A DNA stretch of 42,454 nucleotides, from assembly GCA_004293265.1 (NCBI GenBank), contig RDXZ01000025.1:1-42454 (forward strand), in the 5' to 3' direction. The DNA comes from Bacteroidota bacterium (lineage in GTDB: Bacteria; Bacteroidota; Bacteroidia; Cytophagales; Microscillaceae). A model generated the notes under the pieces. It did not search any database, was not told where the DNA came from, and was given only the letters and a program-made list of their open reading frames with translations. Shown one piece after another: positions 8,050 to 16,022 of this stretch (the first letter of the stretch is position 1; each line of letters begins with the position of its first letter). A program made the translations under genes and the position numbers.

Positions 8050-9225
8050 ATGAAAATAATAGAAGTAAAACCTTTTGAAAAAAAAATTGAAAAAGAGTTT
8101 TTAAATTTACCTTTAAAAATTTACAAAGACGATAAAAATTTTATTATGCCTTTGTATAAAGATATAAAAAATGTGTTTATTCCTGCAAAAAACCCATCTT
8201 TTAACTTTGGAGAAGCAAAAAGATGGATTTTGCAAGATGAAAACCAACAGACAATTGGGCGAGTAGCTGCTTTTTATGACAAAAGAATTATCAATGTAGG
8301 CAACGAACAACCTACAGGTGCGATGGGCTTTTTCGAGTGTATCAATAACCAAGAAGCCGCTAATTTGTTGTTTGATGCTTGTAAACAATGGTTAAAAACC
8401 AAAGGCTTGGAAGCAATGGACGGACCTGTCAATTTTGGTGATAGAGGAAAATGGTGGGGGCTATTGGCTGAGGGTTTTTATGAACCAAACTATCAAGCCA
8501 ACTATCACTTGCCTTATTATAAAAATCTTTTTGAAAACTATGGTTTTAAAGATTATTTCAAACAATTTACATTCGCAAGACCTTTAAGACGTGGCGAACT
8601 TACGCCTACATTTGTACAAAAATCTGAAAGATTATTAAAAAATCCTTCCTATAGATTTGAACATATCCAAAAAAAAAATATTGAAAAATATATCAAAGAT
8701 TTTAGAGAAGTATATAATCAAAGTTGGGCAAAACGGGAAGGCGTAGCACAAATGACAGAATCCGAATCAAAAAAAATATTAAATGAAATGAAACCTATTA
8801 TTCACGAAAAAATAATTTGGTTTGCTTATTATGATGATTTGCCGATTGGTTTTGTAGTAATGATTCCTGAATTGAATCAATATTTTAAATATGTGAATGG
8901 AAAAATGAATTTATGGGGAAAATTAAAATTTTTGTTCCATTTTAAAACCAAAAAAGTTAAAAAAATATTAGGAGTAATTATTGGCGTGATTCCAAAATTT
9001 CAAAAGTTTGGTTTAGAAAGTGCTTTATTAGTTCGTTTATCTGAATCGATGGCAGAAAAAAATAGTCCTTATGAAATGGGTGAATTTAATTGGATTGGAG
9101 ATTTTTTGCCCGTAATGGTTCGGTTTTATAAATCTTTTGGGTGTGATATTTACAAAACACACATCACCTATCGAAAATTGTTTGATGAAACCAAAGAATT
9201 TAAAAGACATCCGATTATTGGATAA
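8050..9225 (+). CDS. GNAT-like protein of about 390 residues
   Basis: The protein has 391 residues. The N-terminal half begins MKIIEVKPFEKKIEKEFLNLPLKIYKDDKNF, followed by a strand pair WILQDENQQTIGRVAAF and GAMGFFECINNQEAANLLF. This resembles an acetyltransferase fold with conserved GPVNFGDRGKWWGLL and NYGF motifs. The C-terminal half repeats the pattern: IIWFAYYDDLPIGFVVMIPE, then a segment VIPKFQKFGLESALLVRLSE in place of the usual acetyl-CoA loop, and FYKSFGCDIYKTHITYRK. It looks like a tandem GNAT protein widespread in Bacteroidota. The substrate is unknown. It is preceded by a repeat element and appears single. Confidence 0.6.
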   Translation: MKIIEVKPFEKKIEKEFLNLPLKIYKDDKNFIMPLYKDIKNVFIPAKNPSFNFGEAKRWILQDENQQTIGRVAAFYDKRIINVGNEQPTGAMGFFECINNQEAANLLFDACKQWLKTKGLEAMDGPVNFGDRGKWWGLLAEGFYEPNYQANYHLPYYKNLFENYGFKDYFKQFTFARPLRRGELTPTFVQKSERLLKNPSYRFEHIQKKNIEKYIKDFREVYNQSWAKREGVAQMTESESKKILNEMKPIIHEKIIWFAYYDDLPIGFVVMIPELNQYFKYVNGKMNLWGKLKFLFHFKTKKVKKILGVIIGVIPKFQKFGLESALLVRLSESMAEKNSPYEMGEFNWIGDFLPVMVRFYKSFGCDIYKTHITYRKLFDETKEFKRHPIIG

Positions 9226-9277
9226 TTAACTTTTTTAGTAACTTTTAAACTTTTGGAAAGTTATTACTAAAAAAAAA

Positions 9278-9348
9278 GCCCCAAGTAAAAATTTCAATCA
9301 ACACAAAACCTATCTATTTCTCTCATTGGGGCGTGGATTAAATAGATA
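9278..9348 (+). other. Interleaved inverted repeats, possible pseudoknot
   Basis: Two complementary pairs interleave: GCCCCAA (9278-9284) with TTGGGGC (9326-9332), and TATCTATTT (9311-9319) with AAATAGATA (9340-9348). This order is the topology of an H-type RNA pseudoknot. It sits in a gene-free gap between convergent genes, directly after a further A/T hairpin at 9231-9275. No reading frame covers it. Confidence 0.4.
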
Positions 9349-9517
9349 CAAACATTTAAAAATGATAGTAAGAAAATCACCTAAGAAACAATAATTAAAT
9401 AAAGTGATAATCTATAAGGAGCAAATTTCGTCAGTATATTGTGAATAAACTTTCTGTTACACTACTTTTGGTAGTATAAAATATCAGGTTATTTAATTTC
9501 TTTTTCTTAAATAGTCT

Positions 9518-10378
9518 TTATACATTTGATAACTGCATTTTTCTGTATTGTAAAGGCGTTTTTTTTACAACTTTTTTAAACACTCCAAAAAAATGGGAGT
9601 TGTTTTCAAAACCTGCTTCCAAACCTATTTGAATGATGCTCATTTCTGTATTTTTTAATAAATCAGACGCATACATAATTCTTAGTTCATTGACATAATC
9701 AATATAGTTTTTCCCTTTTTCTTTCTTAAAATATCTACAAAAAGCACTTTTAGTTAGATTGGCAACATCGGCTACTTCATCTAAACTAATTTTTTTACGA
9801 AAATTTTTTAAGGTAAAATTAGCAATTTTTGTCATTCTGGCTGTATTATTTTCTCTAATTTCTATTGGTTCACTAAAAAACTCTTTTGAGTTTTCAGTAG
9901 AAATAATATGAAAAATTTGTAAAATAATAGATATTTGTTCTAAACCGTCTTTACAAATAGCACCCAATAACAAAGGTTTTATTTTTTTTGCAATATTGAG
10001 ATTGAAAGCCATCACATCTTCGATGTTGTTAATAAACTTAATAAAGTGATTACTTTGTGGTACAAAACTTAGATTTTCTAATAAAATATCATTGAACTTT
10101 AATAGGATTGCTTCTGTATTTAATTTTTGATGCCCTTGATAAAAAATATCATCACATTTCCAAGAATGTAAAATATTTTTTTTGATAAGCACCAAATCAT
10201 AAGGATTAAAATTGTCTATTTTTTCACAAACTTTTCTTTTTCCATATCCTTTTAAAATCAAAGCGAGTTCGTAATAATCATGTGAATGATATTCTTCATT
10301 AAAATAAGGAAGTCTAATATGACTAATTTGTAGTAATACTTTACTCAATTCATCGGTTTTTAAAGTTAAATTATCCAT
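9518..10378 (-). CDS. AraC-family transcriptional regulator with cupin domain
   Basis: The protein has 286 residues. The N-terminal cupin-like sensing domain includes PYFNEEYHSHDYYELALILKG with the characteristic H-x-H, and PYDLVLIKKNILHSW. The C-terminal part (about 185-283) is the two helix-turn-helix AraC DNA-binding domain. It has the first recognition region SLDEVADVANLTKSAFCRYFKKEKG and the signature SIIQIGLEAGFENNSHFFGVFKKVVKKTPLQYR. It probably responds to a small ligand bound by the cupin. It is transcribed away from the STAS-like gene at 10526, so it may control that gene or itself; that is inference from position only. Confidence 0.88.
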   Translation of the reverse strand: MDNLTLKTDELSKVLLQISHIRLPYFNEEYHSHDYYELALILKGYGKRKVCEKIDNFNPYDLVLIKKNILHSWKCDDIFYQGHQKLNTEAILLKFNDILLENLSFVPQSNHFIKFINNIEDVMAFNLNIAKKIKPLLLGAICKDGLEQISIILQIFHIISTENSKEFFSEPIEIRENNTARMTKIANFTLKNFRKKISLDEVADVANLTKSAFCRYFKKEKGKNYIDYVNELRIMYASDLLKNTEMSIIQIGLEAGFENNSHFFGVFKKVVKKTPLQYRKMQLSNV

Positions 10379-10425
10379 AGTATTTTATAAATAAAGGCGA
10401 AATTTTTGTATTTTTTTATAACTTG

Positions 10426-10433
10426 CAAAAATA
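10426..10433 (-). promoter_or_regulatory. -7 box for the AraC gene
   Basis: On the minus strand the octamer reads TATTTTTG, a match to TAnnTTTG. It lies about 48 nt before the ATG at 10378. No -33 box is clear. Confidence 0.4.
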
Positions 10434-10481
10434 GTATATTTATTAGCTAAAATACTAATTTTTTAATACTTTTTTTAATAC

Positions 10482-10489
10482 TAACTTTG
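10482..10489 (+). promoter_or_regulatory. -7 box TAACTTTG
   Basis: The octamer matches the consensus 37 nt before the ATG at 10526. It overlaps a TTG that would otherwise be a possible start, so translation begins at the ATG. Together with the box at 10426 it forms a compact divergent promoter region. Confidence 0.45.
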
Positions 10490-10525
10490 CAGTCAATAAA
10501 TTTACAAATTTACTTATTTAAAAAT

Positions 10526-11008
10526 ATGTTCGAAGATTTTAGTGATATATTAAAATATAAAGAAATTGGGCAGTATCAAATACAAGGCTTTTATGATAAT
10601 GAAATATTTTTTGATTGTATTTATGAGCCTACTTATAACCTCTGTAATTTTACTTTGATAGGGCAAGTACGAGAAATTTTATTTTTTATTGCCTATGTAA
10701 ATGCAAGAGTTTTTGCAAAAAAACAAAAATGGCAAATTATAAGAACTATTACCAATATTTCAGAATTAGATGCTAATTTTTATGAAATAAATGAATTTTT
10801 AAGTAAAAGTTATATACCCAAAATGGTTAAAGAAGGTCTTAAATATACTGCCATAGCGAGTTTAGATATGGAAAATTTAAGCCATTTATCAACCATATAT
10901 ACACTCAATAAGGAGATAAGAATAGAAATAGAAGATCAGATAATAACAAATAAGGCATTTAATGATTATTTTGAGGCATATCAGTGGATTGTTAATGAAT
11001 CCAGATAA
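10526..11008 (+). CDS. Small STAS/SpoIIAA-like protein
   Basis: The protein has 160 residues and no signal peptide. The layout is a strand pair at the start, DCIYEPTYNLCNFTLIGQV, then helix and strand around ISELDANFYEINEFLSKSYIPKMVKEGLKYTAIASL, ending FNDYFEAYQWIVN. It resembles the SpoIIAA-like/STAS-SEC14 family of short cytoplasmic proteins, which often end in a 'fxdxxxAxxWL' motif. The next gene has the same architecture and ending, so the two look like diverged tandem copies. The usual STAS phospho-serine motif DSSGL is absent. It is the first gene downstream of the divergent promoter. The family assignment is tentative. Confidence 0.45.
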   Translation: MFEDFSDILKYKEIGQYQIQGFYDNEIFFDCIYEPTYNLCNFTLIGQVREILFFIAYVNARVFAKKQKWQIIRTITNISELDANFYEINEFLSKSYIPKMVKEGLKYTAIASLDMENLSHLSTIYTLNKEIRIEIEDQIITNKAFNDYFEAYQWIVNESR

Positions 11009-11058
11009 TCATTTTTGCATTGTTTTGAAAATAAATAGTAGTTATAAATTTTATCTCT

Positions 11059-11466
11059 ATGGAAAGACTTATCGAAAATGAAGTCCTTAGTTTGGACTAT
11101 GAACCAACTTTATCCTTATTTATTGAAAGATGGTATGGACATGTTACAGATCAAAATTTTAAAGCATCTTTACTTTTACTTGTTAAACATTTGTTGTTAT
11201 TAAAACCGATAAAAAAAATTATGGTATATCCTAATTTTAATTATTTGATAAAACCAACTATGCAAGAATGGATGTTAGAAAATGTTTTTAACCCTTCCAG
11301 ACCTAATCAATCTGAAAAAATAGCATTTTTCATTCCTCAAAATATGGAAGAAAAAATTTTAGTCGAACTTTTAGCTGTTATGAGGGTAATGGAAGATACA
11401 AAAGGTTCTTATCAAATTAAATATTTTTATGACGAAGACCAAGCGTATCAGTGGCTTTTGGAGTAA
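11059..11466 (+). CDS. Small STAS/SpoIIAA-like protein, second copy
   Basis: The protein has 135 residues. It starts with LDYEPTLSLFIERWYGHVTDQNFKASLLLLVKHLLLLKPIKKIMVYPNFNYLIKPTMQEWM and ends YQIKYFYDEDQAYQWLLE. The alternating strand-helix pattern and the C-terminal F-x-DE-x-x-A-x-x-WL motif fit the SpoIIAA-like/STAS-SEC14 fold. It lies 50 nt after a protein with the same plan and is probably cotranscribed with it. No phospho-acceptor serine can be assigned. Such proteins in Cytophagales often sit near sensory proteins, as here. The exact role is unknown. Confidence 0.45.
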   Translation: MERLIENEVLSLDYEPTLSLFIERWYGHVTDQNFKASLLLLVKHLLLLKPIKKIMVYPNFNYLIKPTMQEWMLENVFNPSRPNQSEKIAFFIPQNMEEKILVELLAVMRVMEDTKGSYQIKYFYDEDQAYQWLLE

Positions 11467-11476
11467 TAAAACTAAA

Positions 11477-11613
11477 TATATACATCAGAAAGGAATTTTG
11501 GAATATTTTAAAATACATTATTGATTATAAATCATTGATTATCAAGTTATTAAATCTATAATGTTTTAAAAATCTTATAGGTTTGGAATTTTAAAATCAA
11601 TTTCCGACATATA
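11477..11613. repeat. Imperfect palindromic element
   Basis: The left arm TATATACATCAGAAAGG and onward (11477-11499) pairs at 17 of 23 positions with the region ending 11613. Inside, TTTTAAAATACATTAT near 11505 pairs with ATAATGTTTTAAAAA near 11560. The left arm resembles the arm of the element at 4516 (ATATACACATCGAAAAG), so the two may be one family. The rest of the gap to 11716 shows nothing. Confidence 0.5.
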
Positions 11614-11716
11614 TAATACTCAAAAAGTCTAAAATTTCTTTTAAGTATTTTAAAAAATAATACAAACTATTTATGCTCAGATACTTAAAACTATTACTCA
11701 AAGACTTATTTATTTT

Positions 11717-12904
11717 ATGAACGCACACAAAACCAGACAAAAAGCCATAATTGGCGGTTTTATATCTATTGGTTTAATTATTATCAACCAAGCTATAATC
11801 CAATATTTCTTATTTCAAAAAACAGAAGATTCTTTTCTAATTAATATTGCGGGAGAACAAAGGATGTTGAGTCAAAGATTAAATACTGCTTTTTATAAAT
11901 TTGAAAATAATCAAATTTCATTAGATCAATTAAAAAAAATTCATGAGGAATGGGAACGAAAAATGCACATAGTTTTAAAAATTACTCAAAAAAATAATAT
12001 ATTTTTATCAAATGTAAAAATTTTACAAAAAATAAAAGATATTATGTTTGTGTTTCAATATACTAAATTTTGTATCATTAAATTAAGTAAAAAGGAAAAT
12101 AACGATATGAAATCATTAAACAATCAATTAGATTTTTTTTTGATAAATATGGATAAAATTGTTAAAGATTTAGAGCAAAACTCTGTTAATAAACTGACAA
12201 TGATTATTTTATTAGAAGTTTTTTTGGCAATTATAAGTATTATTATTACTATCTTAAAGGTAAAGCATATTTACTTTCCAATTATAAACAAACTGGTTGA
12301 GTTAAATAAACAATTATGTGAACAAAATAAATGTATATACGCAATTTATAATAGTAGTGTAGATGCTTCTACTTTTATTGATAAAAATTTTATCATTCGT
12401 TATAATAATCAAAGTGCAAAAAACCTAACAAAAAAAATATTTGGAAAAGAAGCTAAAATAGGTGATAAATCCCTTGATTTTTTTATAGATGAGTATAAAC
12501 AAGAATTTCAAAATTATTATTATGAAGTATTAAAAGGAAACATAATTACAACAGAAAAAAAGTTTGAAAATACTTATTGGAAAATCGATATATTCCCTGT
12601 TTATGATATTGAAAAATATTTAGTAGGTATTGCACTCAACATCAAAGACATTACTCAACAAAAAATCTATGAATTAAAAATTTTACAACAAAATGAAATT
12701 TTGAAAGATATTGCTTGGGAACAATCACACGAAGTAAGAGGTCCTGTTGCAAACATTCTTGGTTTAGTTAATTTGTTAAGAAATGATGAACATTCTGTGG
12801 AAGAAATTGATATTTATTTAGATTATTTACAAGTGGCAACCGAAAAATTAGATGCAATTATTCATTCAATTGTGAATAAAATTAACCAAAATGACGAAAA
12901 TTAA
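11717..12904 (+). CDS. PilJ-PAS-DHp sensor lacking the kinase ATPase domain
   Basis: The protein has 395 residues. It has membrane helix 1 at about 11-33 and a PilJ-type periplasmic domain (INIAGEQRMLSQRLN, residues 43-56). Membrane helix 2 is at about 160-181, and a PAS-like domain at about 205-315 ends IKDITQQK. A dimerisation/phosphoacceptor helix pair follows: EQSHEVRGPVANILGLVNLL with the candidate phospho-histidine H338, and a second helix to residue 390. The frame then stops at residue 395. No HATPase_c N, G1 or G2 boxes exist in it or in the next gene. It could be a phosphotransfer protein or a partner of another kinase. It lies 33 nt before the V4R-like gene. Confidence 0.75.
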   Translation: MNAHKTRQKAIIGGFISIGLIIINQAIIQYFLFQKTEDSFLINIAGEQRMLSQRLNTAFYKFENNQISLDQLKKIHEEWERKMHIVLKITQKNNIFLSNVKILQKIKDIMFVFQYTKFCIIKLSKKENNDMKSLNNQLDFFLINMDKIVKDLEQNSVNKLTMIILLEVFLAIISIIITILKVKHIYFPIINKLVELNKQLCEQNKCIYAIYNSSVDASTFIDKNFIIRYNNQSAKNLTKKIFGKEAKIGDKSLDFFIDEYKQEFQNYYYEVLKGNIITTEKKFENTYWKIDIFPVYDIEKYLVGIALNIKDITQQKIYELKILQQNEILKDIAWEQSHEVRGPVANILGLVNLLRNDEHSVEEIDIYLDYLQVATEKLDAIIHSIVNKINQNDEN

Positions 12905-12937
12905 TTTGTTTACTTATTACTATTATTTTTATTTATT

Positions 12938-13492
12938 ATGGCACAATACAAAGTTTTTGCCCCAGATGTCCAAGTAAATGGACAAACTATTTTATCATTT
13001 GTCAATGCTTTACCAACTTTTAAAGATGATTTGAATGGTATTTTAAAAAATTATAGTTTAGTGGATATTAAACCTGATTTTTGGTATAGCCAAGAATCTT
13101 GGCTCAATGCGTTTAAGGAAATAGGCGAAGAGTTTGGAGAGAATACTTTGTTTTTAATTGGCAAAACAATCCCCGAAAGTGCTGATTTTCCACCTCATAT
13201 CATAGATTTGCAGAGTGCGTTAGCCTCTATTGATACGGCTTATCACATGAACCATAAAGGAGGTGAAATAGGATATTATAAATTAGTCGATTTTGATATT
13301 AATGCTCAAAAAGCTATAATGGAATGTAAAAATCCTTACCCAAGTCATTTTGATAGAGGAATTATTACTGCGATGGCGAGAAAGTTTAAGCCTGAAAATG
13401 TGATTTTTATTACTGTTGAATTAGATACATCTAAGCCATCGAGATTAAACGGAGACGATAGTTGTACGTTTAATATTTCTTGGAGTTCTTAA
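12938..13492 (+). CDS. V4R-like small-ligand sensor protein
   Basis: The protein has 184 residues and is cytoplasmic. The C-terminal half has a pattern recalling 4-vinyl-reductase (V4R) and related single-domain sensors. It reads YHMNHKGGEIGYYKL, then ECKNPYPSHFDRGIITAMARKF, a short linker and a final DDSCTFNISW with a conserved-looking cysteine. V4R-type domains bind small hydrophobic ligands or metals and are used as sensory inputs. No output domain is attached. Its position 33 nt after the PilJ-PAS-DHp protein suggests that the two are expressed together and that it may feed that sensor. The family call is by pattern only. Confidence 0.4.
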   Translation: MAQYKVFAPDVQVNGQTILSFVNALPTFKDDLNGILKNYSLVDIKPDFWYSQESWLNAFKEIGEEFGENTLFLIGKTIPESADFPPHIIDLQSALASIDTAYHMNHKGGEIGYYKLVDFDINAQKAIMECKNPYPSHFDRGIITAMARKFKPENVIFITVELDTSKPSRLNGDDSCTFNISWSS

Positions 13493-13501
13493 AATTATAA
13501 C

Positions 13502-13549
13502 ACAAATAAATAGTAATAGTATCAAAAAATAATATTACTATTTATTTGT
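13502..13549. terminator. 17-bp hairpin after the V4R-like gene
   Basis: ACAAATAAATAGTAATA (13502-13518) pairs with TATTACTATTTATTTGT (13533-13549). The downstream DNA is T-rich but has no clean U-run, so it may be a weak terminator or an mRNA-stabilising hairpin. Confidence 0.45.
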
Positions 13550-13631
13550 ATTTATTTTAATAATTGGTATTGTTATTGATGATAAAATTTGAAAAATTTA
13601 TAAAAAAATATCTTGTATAAAACTATTTAAA

Positions 13632-15785
13632 ATGTATAAAAACTATCTTCTTTTCCTTTTTTTATGTTTGATTAAAAGTAACATTACTTTTGCTCAAAAA
13701 AATAATAACTTTACTACTATTTTATTAAATAATAATATTATACATAATATAAAAAATAATATTGCATATATAGAAGACAAAGAAAGTATATATAGTATTC
13801 AACAAATGGATAGTTTGTTTAAAATAATACCTTTAAAAACATTACAAAAACCAAATGCAAATTTTTATCAAACTTATTCTTCTTACTGGTTTAGATTTGA
13901 GGTAAAAATAGAGCAAGTCAATCCAAAAATAGATTGGCTTCTGAAGATAGATTACGCCTTATTAGATTATATAGATTTTTACTATCAAGATACAAATAAA
14001 GTTTGGCAAGTGAAGCAACAAGGTGATGCATATCCTTTTATAGAAAAAGAAATCATTGATAAGGCTTTTTTATTTAAAATTCCTTTTAGTGATACTAATA
14101 CACATATTTTTTACGTAAAGATCAAAACAAATAGTGTTTTTCAAGCACCTTTTTCTTTTGAAAGGTCAGATGAGTATTTTAAAAATGTATTAGGTGAAGA
14201 AGTTTTTTTAGCAATTTTGTATGGTGTTTTTTTTACACTTTTTCTTTATAATTTATTTTTATTTTTTGTTTTGAGGGATAAACTATATATTTTGTATATA
14301 TTTTTTATTGCAAGTTGTAGTTTTTTATTTTCAGGGCTTATCGGACATAATGCACAATATTTGTTTTTTAATAGTCCATTTCTAACAGAAATAACTATTA
14401 TTCCTGCAAGTTGTTTATATTTTTATAGTTTTATACTATTTACACAATATTATTTAGATTTAAAAAGAAATTTAAAAATTGCCTATTACATTTTAGAATT
14501 TTTTAAGTACATATCTTTGCTCGATATGGCTTTTTATATAGTTACACAAGAAACGGCACTTGCTAATAGAATTTTACATATATTTATGTTATCGGGCGTT
14601 TTAGTTTTAACTTTTATTGGCTTTTATGCTTGGTATAAAAAACTTCCACATTCGTTTTATTTTGCTATTTCATTTATTTTTCCAATTTTAGCTACTATTA
14701 TCTATATTCTAAAATTAGCTAATATTCTTCCACACATTTATATTACTACACATTTTACACGTATAGCCTTAGCATTACAAGGGCTGGTTTTTTCATTTGC
14801 TTTAGCAAACAAATATAAAAAAATCAAAAATCAATTAATTAATACACAAAAAAGTCAAAATGAACAATTAGAAACAAAAGTAAGAGAAAGAACTCAAGAA
14901 ATAGAGGGGCTGAATCAAGAGTTATTAACACAAAATGAAGAATTACAACAATCTCAGGAAGAGATTTTAGCACAAAGAGAATTTATACAACTTAAAAATA
15001 AAGAGTTAGAAAGTCAAAATACAAAAATAAATAGTAGTATTAATGCTGCATCATTGATTCAAAAAGCCATACTACCACATCAATCAAAAAAAGAGCAATT
15101 ATTAAAACAATATTTTGAAATTAATCTACCAAAAGATATTGTTTCAGGTGATTTTTATTGGATAAATGAAATTAATAACCATCTTTATATCGCGGTCATT
15201 GATTGCACAGGTCATGGAGTTTCTGGGGCTTTGATGACCGTAATTGCTCATAGTTTATTAGAAAAGATTGTTAAAATTTGGAATATCCATCAGCCCTCAA
15301 AAATTTTAGATACATTACACCAAGAAGTAAAAAATATACTAAGACAAGATGAAACTAATAATTCTAATGGTATGGATTTAAGCCTTATTAAAATTGAAAA
15401 AAAAGCATATAATCAATATAAAATTGTTTTTGCAGGTGCAAAAAATGGAATTTATTACAAAAGTCCTCAACATAATAACATTCAATATTTGGCAGGCACA
15501 CGCAAGGGAATTGGAGGATTTCAGAATGAAAATGTAAATTTTGAAGAACAAACTCTATTTTTAACAACTGATAGTCTTATTTATCTTACTACAGACGGAT
15601 TTATAGACCAAAACAATCAACAGAGAAAAAAAATTGGCACAAAAAAGTACATTGAATTTCTTACCATTTGTTCCGAAGAAAAAAACATGGAAAAACAAAA
15701 AGAGTTTTTATTACAAAAATTATATGCACAACTCAAAAATACATCTCAAAGAGATGATATTTGTATGTTTGGGATTAAATTGTGA
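13632..15785 (+). CDS. 7TMR-DISM membrane receptor with SpoIIE serine phosphatase domain
   Basis: The protein has 717 residues. A signal peptide (1-22, ending TFAQ) leads to an extracellular 7TMR-DISM domain (YSSYWFRFEVKI near 82). Seven membrane helices follow between about 190 and 390, starting AILYGVFFTLFLYN, then a coiled coil at 400-465. The PP2C-type SpoIIE phosphatase domain is at about 469-717. The metal-binding motifs are intact: VSGDFYW, DCTGHGVSGALM, TTDGFIDQ and the final RDDICMFGIKL. It probably senses an extracellular carbohydrate or other ligand and dephosphorylates a STAS-type antagonist in the cytoplasm. A candidate target in this window is the STAS protein at 20925. A strong terminator follows. 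Confidence 0.88.
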   Translation: MYKNYLLFLFLCLIKSNITFAQKNNNFTTILLNNNIIHNIKNNIAYIEDKESIYSIQQMDSLFKIIPLKTLQKPNANFYQTYSSYWFRFEVKIEQVNPKIDWLLKIDYALLDYIDFYYQDTNKVWQVKQQGDAYPFIEKEIIDKAFLFKIPFSDTNTHIFYVKIKTNSVFQAPFSFERSDEYFKNVLGEEVFLAILYGVFFTLFLYNLFLFFVLRDKLYILYIFFIASCSFLFSGLIGHNAQYLFFNSPFLTEITIIPASCLYFYSFILFTQYYLDLKRNLKIAYYILEFFKYISLLDMAFYIVTQETALANRILHIFMLSGVLVLTFIGFYAWYKKLPHSFYFAISFIFPILATIIYILKLANILPHIYITTHFTRIALALQGLVFSFALANKYKKIKNQLINTQKSQNEQLETKVRERTQEIEGLNQELLTQNEELQQSQEEILAQREFIQLKNKELESQNTKINSSINAASLIQKAILPHQSKKEQLLKQYFEINLPKDIVSGDFYWINEINNHLYIAVIDCTGHGVSGALMTVIAHSLLEKIVKIWNIHQPSKILDTLHQEVKNILRQDETNNSNGMDLSLIKIEKKAYNQYKIVFAGAKNGIYYKSPQHNNIQYLAGTRKGIGGFQNENVNFEEQTLFLTTDSLIYLTTDGFIDQNNQQRKKIGTKKYIEFLTICSEEKNMEKQKEFLLQKLYAQLKNTSQRDDICMFGIKL

Positions 15786-15935
15786 TGGTATAAATGAGTT
15801 TTAATAAATTTACGAAACAAAAAATTTTAAAGTTTTTGTATGCCTATAAACATTACCTTGAACTCACATAAAACAAAATCTTTGCTAACTTTCCAAAAGT
15901 TTTAAACATAAGATTATCCTACTGATTTTAACCAA

Positions 15936-15990
15936 AAAAAGTTTTAAAATATTGTCAAATAATAATTCAGACAATATTTTAAAACTTTTT
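15936..15990. terminator. Strong bidirectional terminator
   Basis: A perfect 21-bp stem (15936-15956 with 15970-15990; loop 13 nt) begins with A5 and ends with T5. It lies between the convergent SpoIIE and DUF2723 genes. Confidence 0.85.
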
Positions 15991-16022
15991 AATTGTTATA
16001 AACTGATGACAAAACTACAAAT

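Noticed and set aside
9231-9275. Terminator after the GNAT-like gene
   Set aside because: The hairpin has T on the left and A on the right, the reverse of an intrinsic terminator on either strand.
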